From assembly GCA_964632545.1 (NCBI GenBank), contig CAZWBQ010000005.1, positions 1 through 64,000 on the forward strand: DNA of 64,000 nt, read 5' to 3'. Numbering within the stretch: the stretch's first letter is position 1; each line of letters begins with the position of its first letter. Under the pieces are notes generated by a model that had not been told where the DNA came from, searched no databases, and saw nothing but the letters and a program-made list of their open reading frames with translations. Positions 51,681 to 60,772 of this stretch are shown here, in pieces. Position numbers and translations under genes: made by a program. Source of the stretch: UBA7398 sp964632545 (GTDB lineage Bacteria > Actinomycetota > Actinomycetes > Nanopelagicales > Nanopelagicaceae).

Positions 51681-52511
51681 ATGACAACTGCGAAAATTCT
51701 TGATGGCAAAGCGGTTGCCCAATTAATTAAAAGCGAACTGCAATCACGAATTTCAACTGCAAAATTAACACCTGGCTTAGGAACGGTTCTAGTTGGTGAT
51801 GATGCAGGTTCGCATGCATATGTAGGCGGCAAACATAGAGATTGCGCTGAAGTCGGTATCCAATCAATTCGCGTTGATTTGCCTGCTACTGCGAGCGAAG
51901 CCGATCTCTTAAAAGCAATTTCTGATTTGAATAACGCTAGAGAGTGCACTGGTTATATCGTGCAGTTACCGTTACCAAATGGCATTAATTCGCAGAGAGT
52001 TTTAGAAGCAATTGATCCAGATAAAGATGCTGATGGATTACACCCGCTAAATTTAGGTCGATTAGTTATGGGCGAAAAAGCACCACTGCCGTGCACACCT
52101 GCTGGAATTGTTGAACTTTTGAATCATTACCAAATACCAATCAACGGAGCAGAAGTTGTAGTTATTGGCCGCGGCCTAACGGTTGGCCGCCCGCTTGGAT
52201 TATTACTTACTCGTAAAAGCGAAAACGCGACCGTTACTTTGACACATACTGGAACGAAAGATTTATCCGCCCATACAAAGCGCGCTGATATTGTGATTGC
52301 GGCAATCGGCAAAGCACATTTCTTAAAAGCAGATATGGTAAAGGCTGGCGCAGTTGTACTAGATGTAGGAATTACTCGAACTGAATCTGGCTTGCAAGGA
52401 GATGTTGATCCCGCCGTCGCAAATGTTGCTTCATATATCGCACCAATGCCTGGTGGTGTTGGGCCAATGACGCGCGCAATGTTGCTACGCAACGTCGTCG
52501 AAATGGCTTAA
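51681..52511 (+). CDS. folD: Methylenetetrahydrofolate dehydrogenase / cyclohydrolase
   Basis: FolD converts 5,10-methylene-THF to 10-formyl-THF, the donor for PurN and PurH nearby. The 276-residue protein shows the catalytic region DAGSHAYVGGKHRDC, in which the usual Tyr-x3-Lys is Y-x3-K, then PLPNGINSQRVLEAIDPDKDADG, and the NADP-binding VVIGRGLTVGRPLGLLL. The end GGVGPMTRAMLLRN is typical. DUF3017 follows immediately. Confidence 0.96.
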   Translation: MTTAKILDGKAVAQLIKSELQSRISTAKLTPGLGTVLVGDDAGSHAYVGGKHRDCAEVGIQSIRVDLPATASEADLLKAISDLNNARECTGYIVQLPLPNGINSQRVLEAIDPDKDADGLHPLNLGRLVMGEKAPLPCTPAGIVELLNHYQIPINGAEVVVIGRGLTVGRPLGLLLTRKSENATVTLTHTGTKDLSAHTKRADIVIAAIGKAHFLKADMVKAGAVVLDVGITRTESGLQGDVDPAVANVASYIAPMPGGVGPMTRAMLLRNVVEMA

Positions 52512-52512
52512 A

Positions 52513-52734
52513 TTGTTTGCCAGAATCGGATATCTCGCTGCAATAGCCGGCGTTTTAATTGGAGCGATCGCGCAAGTTAGAGTGGGAGCGCTATTAATTG
52601 CACTTGGGCTAGCGCTAGTTTCCATTCCTAAATTCAAAGGTAATTGGTCGGTTCGTCGCATTGATACTTTGATTCCGGCGGCCCTGATTGTGGCCCTAAT
52701 AACAATCGCAATAGCGTTACCCCGCGCCAAATAG
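52513..52734 (+). CDS. Small membrane protein, DUF3017-like
   Basis: The 73-residue protein has two hydrophobic helices (about 7-38 and 52-69) separated by a short basic stretch. The TTG start lies directly after folD. Position between folD and mdh is where actinobacteria encode DUF3017, and the size and topology agree. No function is known. Confidence 0.7.
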   Translation: MFARIGYLAAIAGVLIGAIAQVRVGALLIALGLALVSIPKFKGNWSVRRIDTLIPAALIVALITIAIALPRAK

Positions 52735-52816
52735 CGTTTTTAACGGGTTAGGCAGTGGGTAGGATTCAGTCATCGCATCACGAATTGCGAAGATGAAAAT
52801 TGAGAGAGGTTTTAAA

Positions 52817-53773
52817 ATGGCCAGATCCGGAAAAGTTACAGTTGTCGGAGCTGGTTTTTATGGCTCGACCACAGCGCTTCGATTAGCTGAATATGATGTT
52901 TTTGAAACTGTAGTTTTAACTGACATTGTTGAAGGAAAACCTGAAGGCCTAGCTCTTGATATGAACCAATCGCGTTCCATCGAAAATTTTGAAACAAAAG
53001 TAATTGGCGCAACTACTACCGCTGATGGCGGTGGCTATGAAGCAACTGCAAACTCAGATGTGGTTGTGATAACTGCCGGGCTACCACGAAAACCAGGTAT
53101 GAGCCGAATGGATTTGATTGGCGTTAATGCCGGAATTGTTCGTGGCGTTGCGGAGAACGTTGCAAAGCATTCTCCAAATGCAGTCATCATCGTGGTTTCT
53201 AATCCACTAGATGAAATGACTGCACTTGCTCAACTCGCAACAAACTTTCCTAAGCATCGCGTAATGGGACAAGCTGGAATGTTAGATACCGCAAGATTTA
53301 CCCACTTTGTAGCCGAGAAGTTACAAGTTCCGGTTTCATCTGTAAAAACTTTAACTTTAGGTTCACATGGCGAAACTATGGTTCCGGTTCCAAGTCGTTG
53401 CACAGTTGATGGGAAACCACTTTCAGATCGGCTCTCCGAGATTGAAATTGCTGAGTTAGTTGACCGTACTCGTAACGGTGGCGCTGAAGTTGTCGCGTTG
53501 CTAAAAACAGGGTCGGCTTATTACGCACCATCTGCAGCGGCAGCACGGATGGCTAAGGCTGTAATCGAAGATTCTGGTGCAGTTATGCCGGTTTGCGCAT
53601 GGGTTGATGGCGAATATGGAATTAACGGGGTTTACCTGGGAGTTGAAGCTGAGATTGGTCGTTCTGGAATAAAGAAAGTTGTTGAAGGTAAGTTAACTGA
53701 CTCTGAATTAGCAGCGTTAAAAACTGCAGCAGAGGCGGTTCGCGCTAAGCAAGCTGATGTTAAAGATCTATAA
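52817..53773 (+). CDS. mdh: Malate dehydrogenase (LDH-like type)
   Basis: Mdh oxidises malate to oxaloacetate. The 318-residue protein has the NAD site VTVVGAGFYGSTTA, the substrate-Arg region GLPRKPGMSRMDLIGVN, SNPLDEMT and the catalytic His in TLGSHGETMVP. It is the LDH-like form found in many bacteria rather than the cytosolic type. ATG 52817 is preceded by GAGAGGT; an upstream in-frame ATG at 52793 lacks a site. icd follows. Confidence 0.96.
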   Translation: MARSGKVTVVGAGFYGSTTALRLAEYDVFETVVLTDIVEGKPEGLALDMNQSRSIENFETKVIGATTTADGGGYEATANSDVVVITAGLPRKPGMSRMDLIGVNAGIVRGVAENVAKHSPNAVIIVVSNPLDEMTALAQLATNFPKHRVMGQAGMLDTARFTHFVAEKLQVPVSSVKTLTLGSHGETMVPVPSRCTVDGKPLSDRLSEIEIAELVDRTRNGGAEVVALLKTGSAYYAPSAAAARMAKAVIEDSGAVMPVCAWVDGEYGINGVYLGVEAEIGRSGIKKVVEGKLTDSELAALKTAAEAVRAKQADVKDL

Positions 53774-53807
53774 CAATTAACTAACGAAGCCTTTAAGGGG
53801 ATAGCGA

Positions 53808-55022
53808 ATGTCAAAGCTCAAAGTCGAGGGAACCATTGTTGAATTAGATGGCGACGAAATGACCAGAATTATCTGGCATTTCATTAAAGATCAACTAATC
53901 CTTCCTTATCTGGATCTAAACATTGATTATTACGATCTTGGCATAGAACATCGCGATGCAACTGACGACCAAGTGACCATCGATAGCGCTCATGCAATTC
54001 AAAAACATGGCGTTGGCGTTAAGTGCGCGACCATTACACCAGATGAAGCCCGTGTTGAAGAATTCGGCTTAAAGAAGATGTGGAAATCACCAAACGGAAC
54101 TGTTCGAAATATTTTGGGCGGCGTAATTTTCCGTGAACCAATTATTATCAAGAATGTACCAAGGTTAGTTCCGCACTGGAGCAAACCAATTGTTATCGGC
54201 CGTCATGCATTTGGAGATCAATACCGAGCTACGGATTTCTTAGTTCCAGGCAAAGGAAAATTGACGGTAACTTTCACTCCCGAAGATGGTTCAAAGCCAA
54301 TGGAATTCAATGTTTTTGATTTCCCAAGTTCTGGTGTTGCAATGACAATGTATAACTTAGATAACTCAATTCGAGATTTTGCCCGAGCATCATTTAATTA
54401 TGGTTTATCGCGCAAGTACCCAGTATTTCTTTCAACAAAGAACACAATTCTTAAAGCATATGATGGCCGCTTCAAAGATCTATTCGAAGAAGTGTTTAGC
54501 GCTGAATTCAAAGCAGAATTCGATAAACAAGGACTTGCTTACGAACATCGTTTAATTGATGACATGGTCGCAACTTCACTTCGTTGGGAAGGTGGCTATA
54601 TCTGGGCTTGCAAGAATTACGACGGCGATGTGCAATCAGATACCGTCGCACAAGGTTATGGCTCACTTGGCTTAATGACATCAGTACTTATGACTCCAGA
54701 TGGGAAAACTGTTGAAGCGGAAGCTGCGCACGGCACAGTTACCCGACATTACCGAGACCATCAAAAGGGTAAGCCAACTTCTACCAATCCAATTGCATCC
54801 ATCTTTGCTTGGACACAAGGGTTACAACATCGCGCCAAGTTGGATAACACTCCCGCCGTTGGCGAGTTTGCAAAAACTTTAGAGAGAGTTTGTATCGAAA
54901 CTGTCGAAAGCGGAAAGATGACAAAAGATCTTGCGCTATTAATAAGTAAAGATGCGCCTTGGCAAAATACTCAAGAATTCTTGGCTTCAATTAACGAAAA
55001 TCTAAAGAATGCGATGAAGTAA
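53808..55022 (+). CDS. icd: Isocitrate dehydrogenase (NADP), homodimeric type II
   Basis: Icd converts isocitrate to 2-oxoglutarate. The 404-residue protein belongs to the eukaryote-like homodimeric class. It begins KVEGTIVELDGDEMTRIIW, has the substrate loop SPNGTVRNILGG with RNILGG Arg, GRHAFGDQYRATDF, and the C-terminal AAHGTVTRHYR. Many actinobacteria use the large monomeric enzyme instead, though M. tuberculosis has both kinds. It follows mdh by 34 nt with GGGGA upstream. Confidence 0.96.
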   Translation: MSKLKVEGTIVELDGDEMTRIIWHFIKDQLILPYLDLNIDYYDLGIEHRDATDDQVTIDSAHAIQKHGVGVKCATITPDEARVEEFGLKKMWKSPNGTVRNILGGVIFREPIIIKNVPRLVPHWSKPIVIGRHAFGDQYRATDFLVPGKGKLTVTFTPEDGSKPMEFNVFDFPSSGVAMTMYNLDNSIRDFARASFNYGLSRKYPVFLSTKNTILKAYDGRFKDLFEEVFSAEFKAEFDKQGLAYEHRLIDDMVATSLRWEGGYIWACKNYDGDVQSDTVAQGYGSLGLMTSVLMTPDGKTVEAEAAHGTVTRHYRDHQKGKPTSTNPIASIFAWTQGLQHRAKLDNTPAVGEFAKTLERVCIETVESGKMTKDLALLISKDAPWQNTQEFLASINENLKNAMK

Positions 55023-55146
55023 AGGTCCTTTCGTTTTCTTATGTAGTGCTGTCACTCGCCATATCTGTAGTACGAATTTTTTTTCAAGTCTACGGTGAGC
55101 TTCAAGAAGAAACGGCATGGTGCCGCTTCGGTTATTGGAGCTAAAT

Positions 55147-56673
55147 ATGAGTGAAGCATTTATTGCACCGGGACAACCTGGTAGCAAAGTTACCTTCTTG
55201 CCTCGATATGAGCATTGGATAAATGGAGCGTTTGTTAAACCTTCATCTGGTTTATATTTCGAAAACGCAACTCCAGTTACTGGAAGAATTTTTTGTGAAG
55301 TAGCGCGCGGCAATGCAAAAGATGTGGAACTTGCATTGGATGCAGCACATGCTGCAGCGCCAGCTTGGGGAAAGACCTCTGCAACTGAGCGTGCAATTAT
55401 GTTAAATAAAATTGCTGATCGAATGGAAGCAAATGTTGAAGCAATTGCAATTGCAGAAACTTGGGAAAATGGAAAGCCAATCCGGGAAGCGTTATATGTA
55501 GATATTCCGTTGGCAATTGATCATTTCCGTTATTTTGCGGCAGCAATCAGAGCTCAAGAAGGTTCGGCAGGCGAGTTAGACCATGACACAGTTGCATATC
55601 ATTTCCACGAACCACTTGGTGTAGTTGGTCAAATCATTCCGTGGAACTTTCCAATCTTGATGGCAGTTTGGAAATTAGCTCCAGCAATTGCTGCGGGAAA
55701 CTGTGTGGTGTTAAAACCAGCCGAACAAACGCCAGTATCTATCCACTTCTTAATGGATTTGATTAAGGATTTAATTCCAGCCGGTGTAGTAAATATTGTT
55801 AACGGATTCGGCGTAGAGGCTGGAAAACCATTGGCCTCATCCTCCAGAATTGCAAAGATTGCTTTTACTGGAGAAACCACAACTGGTCGATTAATCATGC
55901 AATATGCCTCAGAAAACATTATTCCAGTGACTTTGGAGCTTGGTGGCAAGAGTCCAAATATTTTCTTCAACGATGTTGCAGATAAAGATGATGCGTTCTA
56001 CGACAAAGCATTAGAAGGCTTCACTATGTTTGCGGTAAATCAGGGTGAAGTTTGCACCTGTCCTTCTCGTGGATTAGTCGAAGCTAAGATCTACGACAAG
56101 TTCTTAACCGATGTAACAGCTCGCACCAAAGCAATTATTCAAGGAAATCCATTGGATTTAACAACCATGATCGGTGCGCAGGCGAGCGTCGAACAGATGG
56201 AGAAAATTCTCTCTTATCTAGATATCGGTAAGAAAGAAGGCGCCAAAGTATTAACGGGTGGCGAACGCGCTAATTTAAGCGGCGACCTTGCTGGTGGTTA
56301 TTACATAACTCCAACAATTTTCGAAGGAAATAATTCAATGCGCATCTTCCAGGAAGAAATTTTTGGACCAGTAGTCTCAGTAACTAAGTTCGATGGTTTT
56401 GACCAAGCGATGCAGATTGCAAATGACACTCTGTATGGACTTGGTGCTGGCGTTTGGACTCGCGATATTAATACGGCCTATCGCGCCGGCCGCCAGATTC
56501 AAGCCGGCCGAGTTTGGACCAACTGCTATCACGCATATCCAGCGGGAGCAGCGTTCGGTGGTTATAAAGCATCAGGTATTGGACGAGAGACGCACAAAAT
56601 GATGCTGGATCATTACCAACAAACTAAGAATCTGCTAGTTTCCTATTCACCAAACAAACTTGGATTCTTTTAA
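55147..56673 (+). CDS. Aldehyde dehydrogenase (AldB/acetaldehyde type)
   Basis: The 508-residue NAD(P) enzyme oxidises aldehydes to acids. Motifs are VVGQIIPWNFPILMAVWKLAPA, AFTGETTTGRLI, TLELGGKSPNIFF with the general-base Glu, and the nucleophile region NQGEVCTCPSR; two Cys lie there and the first aligns with the catalytic one. ATG 55147 is preceded by TTGGAGCTAA. It is paired with DUF779, a typical neighbour of the AldB-like enzymes for acetaldehyde or related substrates. Confidence 0.92.
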   Translation: MSEAFIAPGQPGSKVTFLPRYEHWINGAFVKPSSGLYFENATPVTGRIFCEVARGNAKDVELALDAAHAAAPAWGKTSATERAIMLNKIADRMEANVEAIAIAETWENGKPIREALYVDIPLAIDHFRYFAAAIRAQEGSAGELDHDTVAYHFHEPLGVVGQIIPWNFPILMAVWKLAPAIAAGNCVVLKPAEQTPVSIHFLMDLIKDLIPAGVVNIVNGFGVEAGKPLASSSRIAKIAFTGETTTGRLIMQYASENIIPVTLELGGKSPNIFFNDVADKDDAFYDKALEGFTMFAVNQGEVCTCPSRGLVEAKIYDKFLTDVTARTKAIIQGNPLDLTTMIGAQASVEQMEKILSYLDIGKKEGAKVLTGGERANLSGDLAGGYYITPTIFEGNNSMRIFQEEIFGPVVSVTKFDGFDQAMQIANDTLYGLGAGVWTRDINTAYRAGRQIQAGRVWTNCYHAYPAGAAFGGYKASGIGRETHKMMLDHYQQTKNLLVSYSPNKLGFF

Positions 56674-56699
56674 GCCATAACCAGTTATAAGGAGTGAAA

Positions 56700-57101
56700 G
56701 TGACGCTGCCGCCTCGAGTTGAAGTTACAACCGAGGCGGCATCGCTACTTCTAAAGCTAACAAAAATTCATGGCCCGTTGATGTTTCACCAATCCGGCGG
56801 GTGTTGTGATGGCTCTTCACCTATGTGTTATGCCAAAGGTGAATTTCGTGTGGGTGGTTCCGATATTTTGCTTGGCGAATTAATTTTTGATGGCTTAAGC
56901 GAACCAATCCAAGTATGGATGGGCAAGGCACAGTTTGAATATTGGAAACATACTCATTTAACAATTGATGTGGTTGATGGGCGAGGCGGTAGTTTTTCAT
57001 TAGAATCGAGTGAAGGTAGAAGATTCCTTATTAGATCTCGACTATTCACTGATGCTGAATGGGCAATATTGGAGAATGCTCCCGTTACTACCGGAGCATA
57101 A
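56700..57101 (+). CDS. DUF779 protein, aldehyde dehydrogenase partner
   Basis: The 133-residue protein carries the DUF779 hallmark HQSGGCCDGSSPMCY near residue 30, with CC and a further Cys that could bind a metal or react with aldehyde. I take GTG 56700, since TAAGGAG (56688-56694) is then at good distance; GTG 56694 overlaps that site. Family members are found beside aldehyde dehydrogenases, but their role is not known. A terminator follows. Confidence 0.88.
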   Translation: MTLPPRVEVTTEAASLLLKLTKIHGPLMFHQSGGCCDGSSPMCYAKGEFRVGGSDILLGELIFDGLSEPIQVWMGKAQFEYWKHTHLTIDVVDGRGGSFSLESSEGRRFLIRSRLFTDAEWAILENAPVTTGA

Positions 57102-57137
57102 AAAATCCCCGCCGCTAATAACGACGGGGATTAATTT
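57102..57137. terminator. Intrinsic terminator between DUF779 and the MsiK-like gene
   Basis: AATCCCCGCCG (57104-57114) pairs with CGACGGGGATT (57122-57132) with one mismatch and a 7-nt loop. A run of A lies left and TTAATTTT to the right, so it can serve both converging genes. Confidence 0.8.
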
Positions 57138-57145
57138 TGCGGAAT

Positions 57146-58237
57146 TTATTTCTTATCTAACCGTTCACCATCTATCGCATTGAATAGGTGAATAGCAGCT
57201 GGAATTGCAGCAACAGAGATAGTTGAACCAGGTTTTGGTGGATTCTTTGGATCCCAGCGAACAATTACTTGTGCGCCTTCATCGCCGCTGTTTGCAAACT
57301 TAATTGCAGAATCAACTGGTTTTCCATAAACGTAGGCATCAGCACCGAGCTCTTCGACAACTTCGACAAGTACATCGAAGCCATTTGAAGTTGTTGGGGT
57401 AAATCCTTCTGGGCGAATACCAACTGTTACAGAACTACCGGCATTTGCTGGAACGCTAAGTTCCAAATTGCCGAGCTTTGCCTTACCGCCAGATACTGGA
57501 GCAATTAACAAGTTCATGGCAGGGGAGCCAATAAATCCAGCTACGAATGCATTTGCTGGATTATCGTAAAGATTTCGAGGTGTATCAACTTGTTGTAGCA
57601 AACCATCTTTTAATACTGCTACGCGATCACCCATAGTCATAGCTTCAACTTGGTCATGTGTCACGTAAACTGTTGTAATTCCAAGACGACGTTGTAGCGC
57701 AGCAATTTGAGTACGAGTTGCCACGCGAAGTTTCGCATCAAGGTTTGAAAGCGGTTCATCCATTAAGAACACTTGTGGTTCACGGACAATCGCACGACCC
57801 ATTGCAACGCGCTGGCGTTGTCCACCAGAGAGCGCTTTTGGTTTACGTTCTAAATATGGTTCAAGATCTAATAATTTCGCAGCTTCACGAACTCGGCGTT
57901 CGCGTTCTTCTTTTGCAACACCGGCAATTTTCAGCGCGAAGCCCATATTTTCTGCAACCGTCATATGTGGATATAACGCGTATGACTGAAAGACCATTGC
58001 GATATCGCGATCTTTTGGTGCAACGTTTGTAACGTCGCGATCACCGATGAAAATTGCGCCGTTATCAATTTCTTCTAAGCCGGCGAGCATGCGAAGCGAT
58101 GTAGATTTTCCGCAACCAGATGGTCCGACTAGAACTAAAAATTCACCATCGTTAACAGTGAGATTTAATTTGTCTACCGCTGGTGCAGTTGTTCCTGGAT
58201 AGATGCGAGTTGCATCTTTAAATACGACAGATGCCAT
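57146..58237 (-). CDS. Multiple-sugar ABC importer ATPase (MsiK/UgpC-like)
   Basis: The 363-residue protein has an ABC ATPase domain (Walker A GPSGCGKST; LSGGQRQRVAMGRAIVREP; FLMDEPLSNLD; H-loop VTHD) and a C-terminal MalK-type OB/TOBE regulatory region (about 240-350). In Streptomyces a single MsiK energises many sugar importers, and the absence of permease or binding-protein genes here supports such a shared role. AAGGAG lies 9 nt before the ATG. The leader upstream is highly structured. Confidence 0.9.
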   Translation of the reverse strand: MASVVFKDATRIYPGTTAPAVDKLNLTVNDGEFLVLVGPSGCGKSTSLRMLAGLEEIDNGAIFIGDRDVTNVAPKDRDIAMVFQSYALYPHMTVAENMGFALKIAGVAKEERERRVREAAKLLDLEPYLERKPKALSGGQRQRVAMGRAIVREPQVFLMDEPLSNLDAKLRVATRTQIAALQRRLGITTVYVTHDQVEAMTMGDRVAVLKDGLLQQVDTPRNLYDNPANAFVAGFIGSPAMNLLIAPVSGGKAKLGNLELSVPANAGSSVTVGIRPEGFTPTTSNGFDVLVEVVEELGADAYVYGKPVDSAIKFANSGDEGAQVIVRWDPKNPPKPGSTISVAAIPAAIHLFNAIDGERLDKK

Positions 58238-58254
58238 GAGGCGATCTCCTTCTC

Positions 58255-58345
58255 CGGGCAGGTACGTGCCCGACGGTCCGTTGGATGAAGGTCTAGTAGT
58301 GGCAACGATGTCAGCTACTAGGCCACGTAGGCGTTTGCCTCCGTG
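58255..58345 (-). promoter_or_regulatory. Three-hairpin leader of the MsiK-like gene
   Basis: The 167-nt divergent gap holds three inverted repeats: CGGGCA/TGCCCG (58255-58272), CTAGTAG/CTACTAG (58293-58321), and CACG-AGGC/GCCT-CGTG with a 1x1 mismatch (58324-58345). The corC gene on the other strand looks leaderless, so the structures probably belong to the leftward transcript; a possible -10, TAGCCT, lies at 58359-58354. No known riboswitch was recognised. Confidence 0.45.
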
Positions 58346-58391
58346 ATAGGCGAAGGCTATCTAGCCGCAGCGGGAAAAGAAAGCGCACCGT

Positions 58392-58397
58392 TACTCT
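58392..58397 (+). promoter_or_regulatory. -10 element for leaderless corC-like gene
   Basis: TACTCT ends exactly 7 nt before the GTG at 58405, and no ribosome-binding site is seen. Confidence 0.5.
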
Positions 58398-58404
58398 TAG
58401 CATC

Positions 58405-59766
58405 GTGGATAACCCTCAACCGATACTTCAGCTTTCTGACCTTTCAGTCGGAGAGCTATTTCTCGATATCGGAATTGTCCTTTTCTTCATCGTTCTAGGT
58501 GGCATTTTTGTGGCGGCAGAAATTGCGCTGATTTCATTACGCGATAGCCAAGTTCGACAGTTGGCTTTGAAGGGCAAACGCGGCGCCAAGGTTGCCGAAT
58601 TAGCAAAGAATCCAAATCGTTTTCTCGCCGCAGTCCAGGTCGGTGTTACTTTTTGCGGATTTCTTTCAGCTGCGTTAGGTGCAGAACGAATTGGTAAATA
58701 CGTAGTGCCTGCGCTGCAAGATATTGGAGTATCTGAAAATTACTCCGCGACCCTTTCGTTATTGCTTCTTACAATCGTAATTGCTTATATCTCGCTCATT
58801 TTCGGTGAATTAGTACCAAAACGATTAGCGCTCCACCGAACTGAATTTTTGGCGCTCGCTTCTGCAAACAGCGTAGATATATTGGCTAGGTTCTTTCGTC
58901 CGATTATTTGGTTGCTTTCTCATTCAACCGACTTTGTAGTTCGATTATTTGGATTAGATCCAAAAGCAAAGCGCGCTGACATCTCAGAAGAAGAGTTATT
59001 GGATTTAGTTTCTGGCCATGCAGCTTTAACAGATGAAGAGCGCGACATCGTAGAAGAAGTGTTTAATGCAAGCGAAACCTTAATTCATGAAATTATGGTG
59101 CCGCGGATTGAAGTAGATTTCTTAGATGCCAGCCTTTCTATTACGCAGGCTATTCGAATTGCCGTTGACAAGTCGCACTCCCGTTATCCGGTAGTACGTG
59201 GCACTAGCGATGAAGTAATTGGGTTTATCCATGTGCGTGACTTATTAGACCCAGCACTTAGTGGAAAAGATTTGACAATTTTAGAGTGCATTAGAAATGT
59301 AATTTTTCTTCCTGGCACTAAAGGAGTTTTGCCCGCCTTAACAGAGATGCGTGCGGCCAGACAACAGATTGCAATTGTGTTGGACGAGTACGGCGGTACC
59401 GATGGCATTGTTACTTTAGAAGACTTAGTTGAATGTCTAATTGGTGATATTCATGATGAATACGACGTTCCAGAGAGCGACCCACAGTCTCAAAACCAGA
59501 GTGGAGATTTTGAAGTCGATGGTCTAATTACTTTAGATGATTTCAAGGACGAAACAGATGTCGAATTACCAGAGGGACCTTATGAAACTTTAAGCGGCTT
59601 CGTCATGCATTTCTTAGGCCGCTTGCCTGTTGTACATGATGTAGTCCGCGTAAATGGTGCGCGAATAACTGTCCTAACTATGGAGGGCAAACGCGCTGGA
59701 AATTTATTAATTTCGCGGGATAGCAGTCAACCTAAAGAACTCTGGAAAGATAGGGCACATGAATAA
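58405..59766 (+). CDS. CNNM/CorC-type CBS-domain membrane protein
   Basis: The 453-residue protein has an N-terminal DUF21 membrane domain (about residues 18-195; hydrophobic segments near 20-40, 85-105, 118-145), two CBS domains (about 215-340; MVPRIEVDFLD, VLDEYGGTDGIVTLEDLVE) and a C-terminal CorC/HlyC domain (ending near 435). Relatives transport or sense magnesium or cobalt; hemolysin is a historical name. GTG start with a -10 box 7 nt upstream. It overlaps trpS by 8 nt. Confidence 0.92.
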   Translation: MDNPQPILQLSDLSVGELFLDIGIVLFFIVLGGIFVAAEIALISLRDSQVRQLALKGKRGAKVAELAKNPNRFLAAVQVGVTFCGFLSAALGAERIGKYVVPALQDIGVSENYSATLSLLLLTIVIAYISLIFGELVPKRLALHRTEFLALASANSVDILARFFRPIIWLLSHSTDFVVRLFGLDPKAKRADISEEELLDLVSGHAALTDEERDIVEEVFNASETLIHEIMVPRIEVDFLDASLSITQAIRIAVDKSHSRYPVVRGTSDEVIGFIHVRDLLDPALSGKDLTILECIRNVIFLPGTKGVLPALTEMRAARQQIAIVLDEYGGTDGIVTLEDLVECLIGDIHDEYDVPESDPQSQNQSGDFEVDGLITLDDFKDETDVELPEGPYETLSGFVMHFLGRLPVVHDVVRVNGARITVLTMEGKRAGNLLISRDSSQPKELWKDRAHE

Positions 59767-60772
59767 CTCTCGAAAACGAGTTCTCTCTGGCATTCAACCA
59801 ACTGCTGATTCTTTCCATTTAGGTAATTATTTAGGTGCAGTAAAACAATGGGTTGCTTTACAAGAAACTCATGATGCGTTTTATTGCGTAGTGGACTTAC
59901 ATGCTTTAACGATTGAAACCGAACCAAAACTTTTTAGAAAACGGACGCTGCTTGCCGCAGCACAGTTAATTGCGCTTGGATTAGATCCAGAACGTTGCAC
60001 GCTCTTTATCCAATCTCATGTTCATGAACATAACCAACTTGCTTGGGTTATGGAATGTTTAACGGGATTTGGTGAAGCAAGTCGAATGACCCAGTTTAAA
60101 GATAAATCGCAAAAATCTGGGTCAGATAGAACTGTGGTCGGACTATTCACTTATCCGATTTTGCAAGCTGCCGATATTCTGCTTTATCAACCACAGTATG
60201 TCCCAGTTGGTGAAGATCAACGTCAACATATAGAACTTACGCGTGATTTAAGCCAACGTTTTAATTCTAGATATGGTGAAACATTCGTATTGCCCGAGGC
60301 TTACATAATAAAAGGCTCTGCCAAAGTTAATGATTTACAAGATCCAACAGCAAAAATGAGTAAGTCTTCTGCTTCAGCTAATGGCGTAATTGACATCATG
60401 GATGCACCAGAAATAAATGCAAAGAAAATTAAGAGTTCGATTACTGATGCAGAACGTGAAATAAAGTTTGATGAGAAAAATAAGGCTGGAATCTCTAATT
60501 TACTTACGATTTATGCATCCTTGACTGGAAAGTCTATTTCAGAGAGTGAAGCTGATTTTGCTGGCAAAGGATATGGAGATTTTAAAGGCGCAGTTGCCGA
60601 GGTTGTAACCGAATACTTTGCACCAGTAAGAAAGCGAACCTTAGAGTTGCTAGAAGATGAAACCGGTCTGTTGAAATTACTTAAGACTGGAAGTGAAAAG
60701 GCTGAGGCAGTGGCTTCGCAAACGCTAACGAAAGTTTATGATGCAATGGGAGTAGTGCCGCGTGGCAAATAA
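59759..60772 (+). CDS. trpS: Tryptophan-tRNA ligase
   Basis: TrpS charges tRNA-Trp. The 337-residue class-I enzyme has SGIQPTADSFHLGNYLGA (HIGH-type motif), QAADILLYQ, VPVGEDQRQHIELTRD and the KMSKS loop AKMSKSSASANG. It overlaps the CorC-like gene by 8 nt and the mutase gene by 11 nt. A regulatory Trp leader is not visible, as the start lies inside the previous gene. Confidence 0.97.
   Translation: MNNSRKRVLSGIQPTADSFHLGNYLGAVKQWVALQETHDAFYCVVDLHALTIETEPKLFRKRTLLAAAQLIALGLDPERCTLFIQSHVHEHNQLAWVMECLTGFGEASRMTQFKDKSQKSGSDRTVVGLFTYPILQAADILLYQPQYVPVGEDQRQHIELTRDLSQRFNSRYGETFVLPEAYIIKGSAKVNDLQDPTAKMSKSSASANGVIDIMDAPEINAKKIKSSITDAEREIKFDEKNKAGISNLLTIYASLTGKSISESEADFAGKGYGDFKGAVAEVVTEYFAPVRKRTLELLEDETGLLKLLKTGSEKAEAVASQTLTKVYDAMGVVPRGK

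Noticed and set aside
55023..55146. Regulatory element before the aldehyde dehydrogenase
   Set aside because: The 124-nt gap holds only a weak CGGCA/TGCCG stem near 55117 and no clear promoter; too little to claim.
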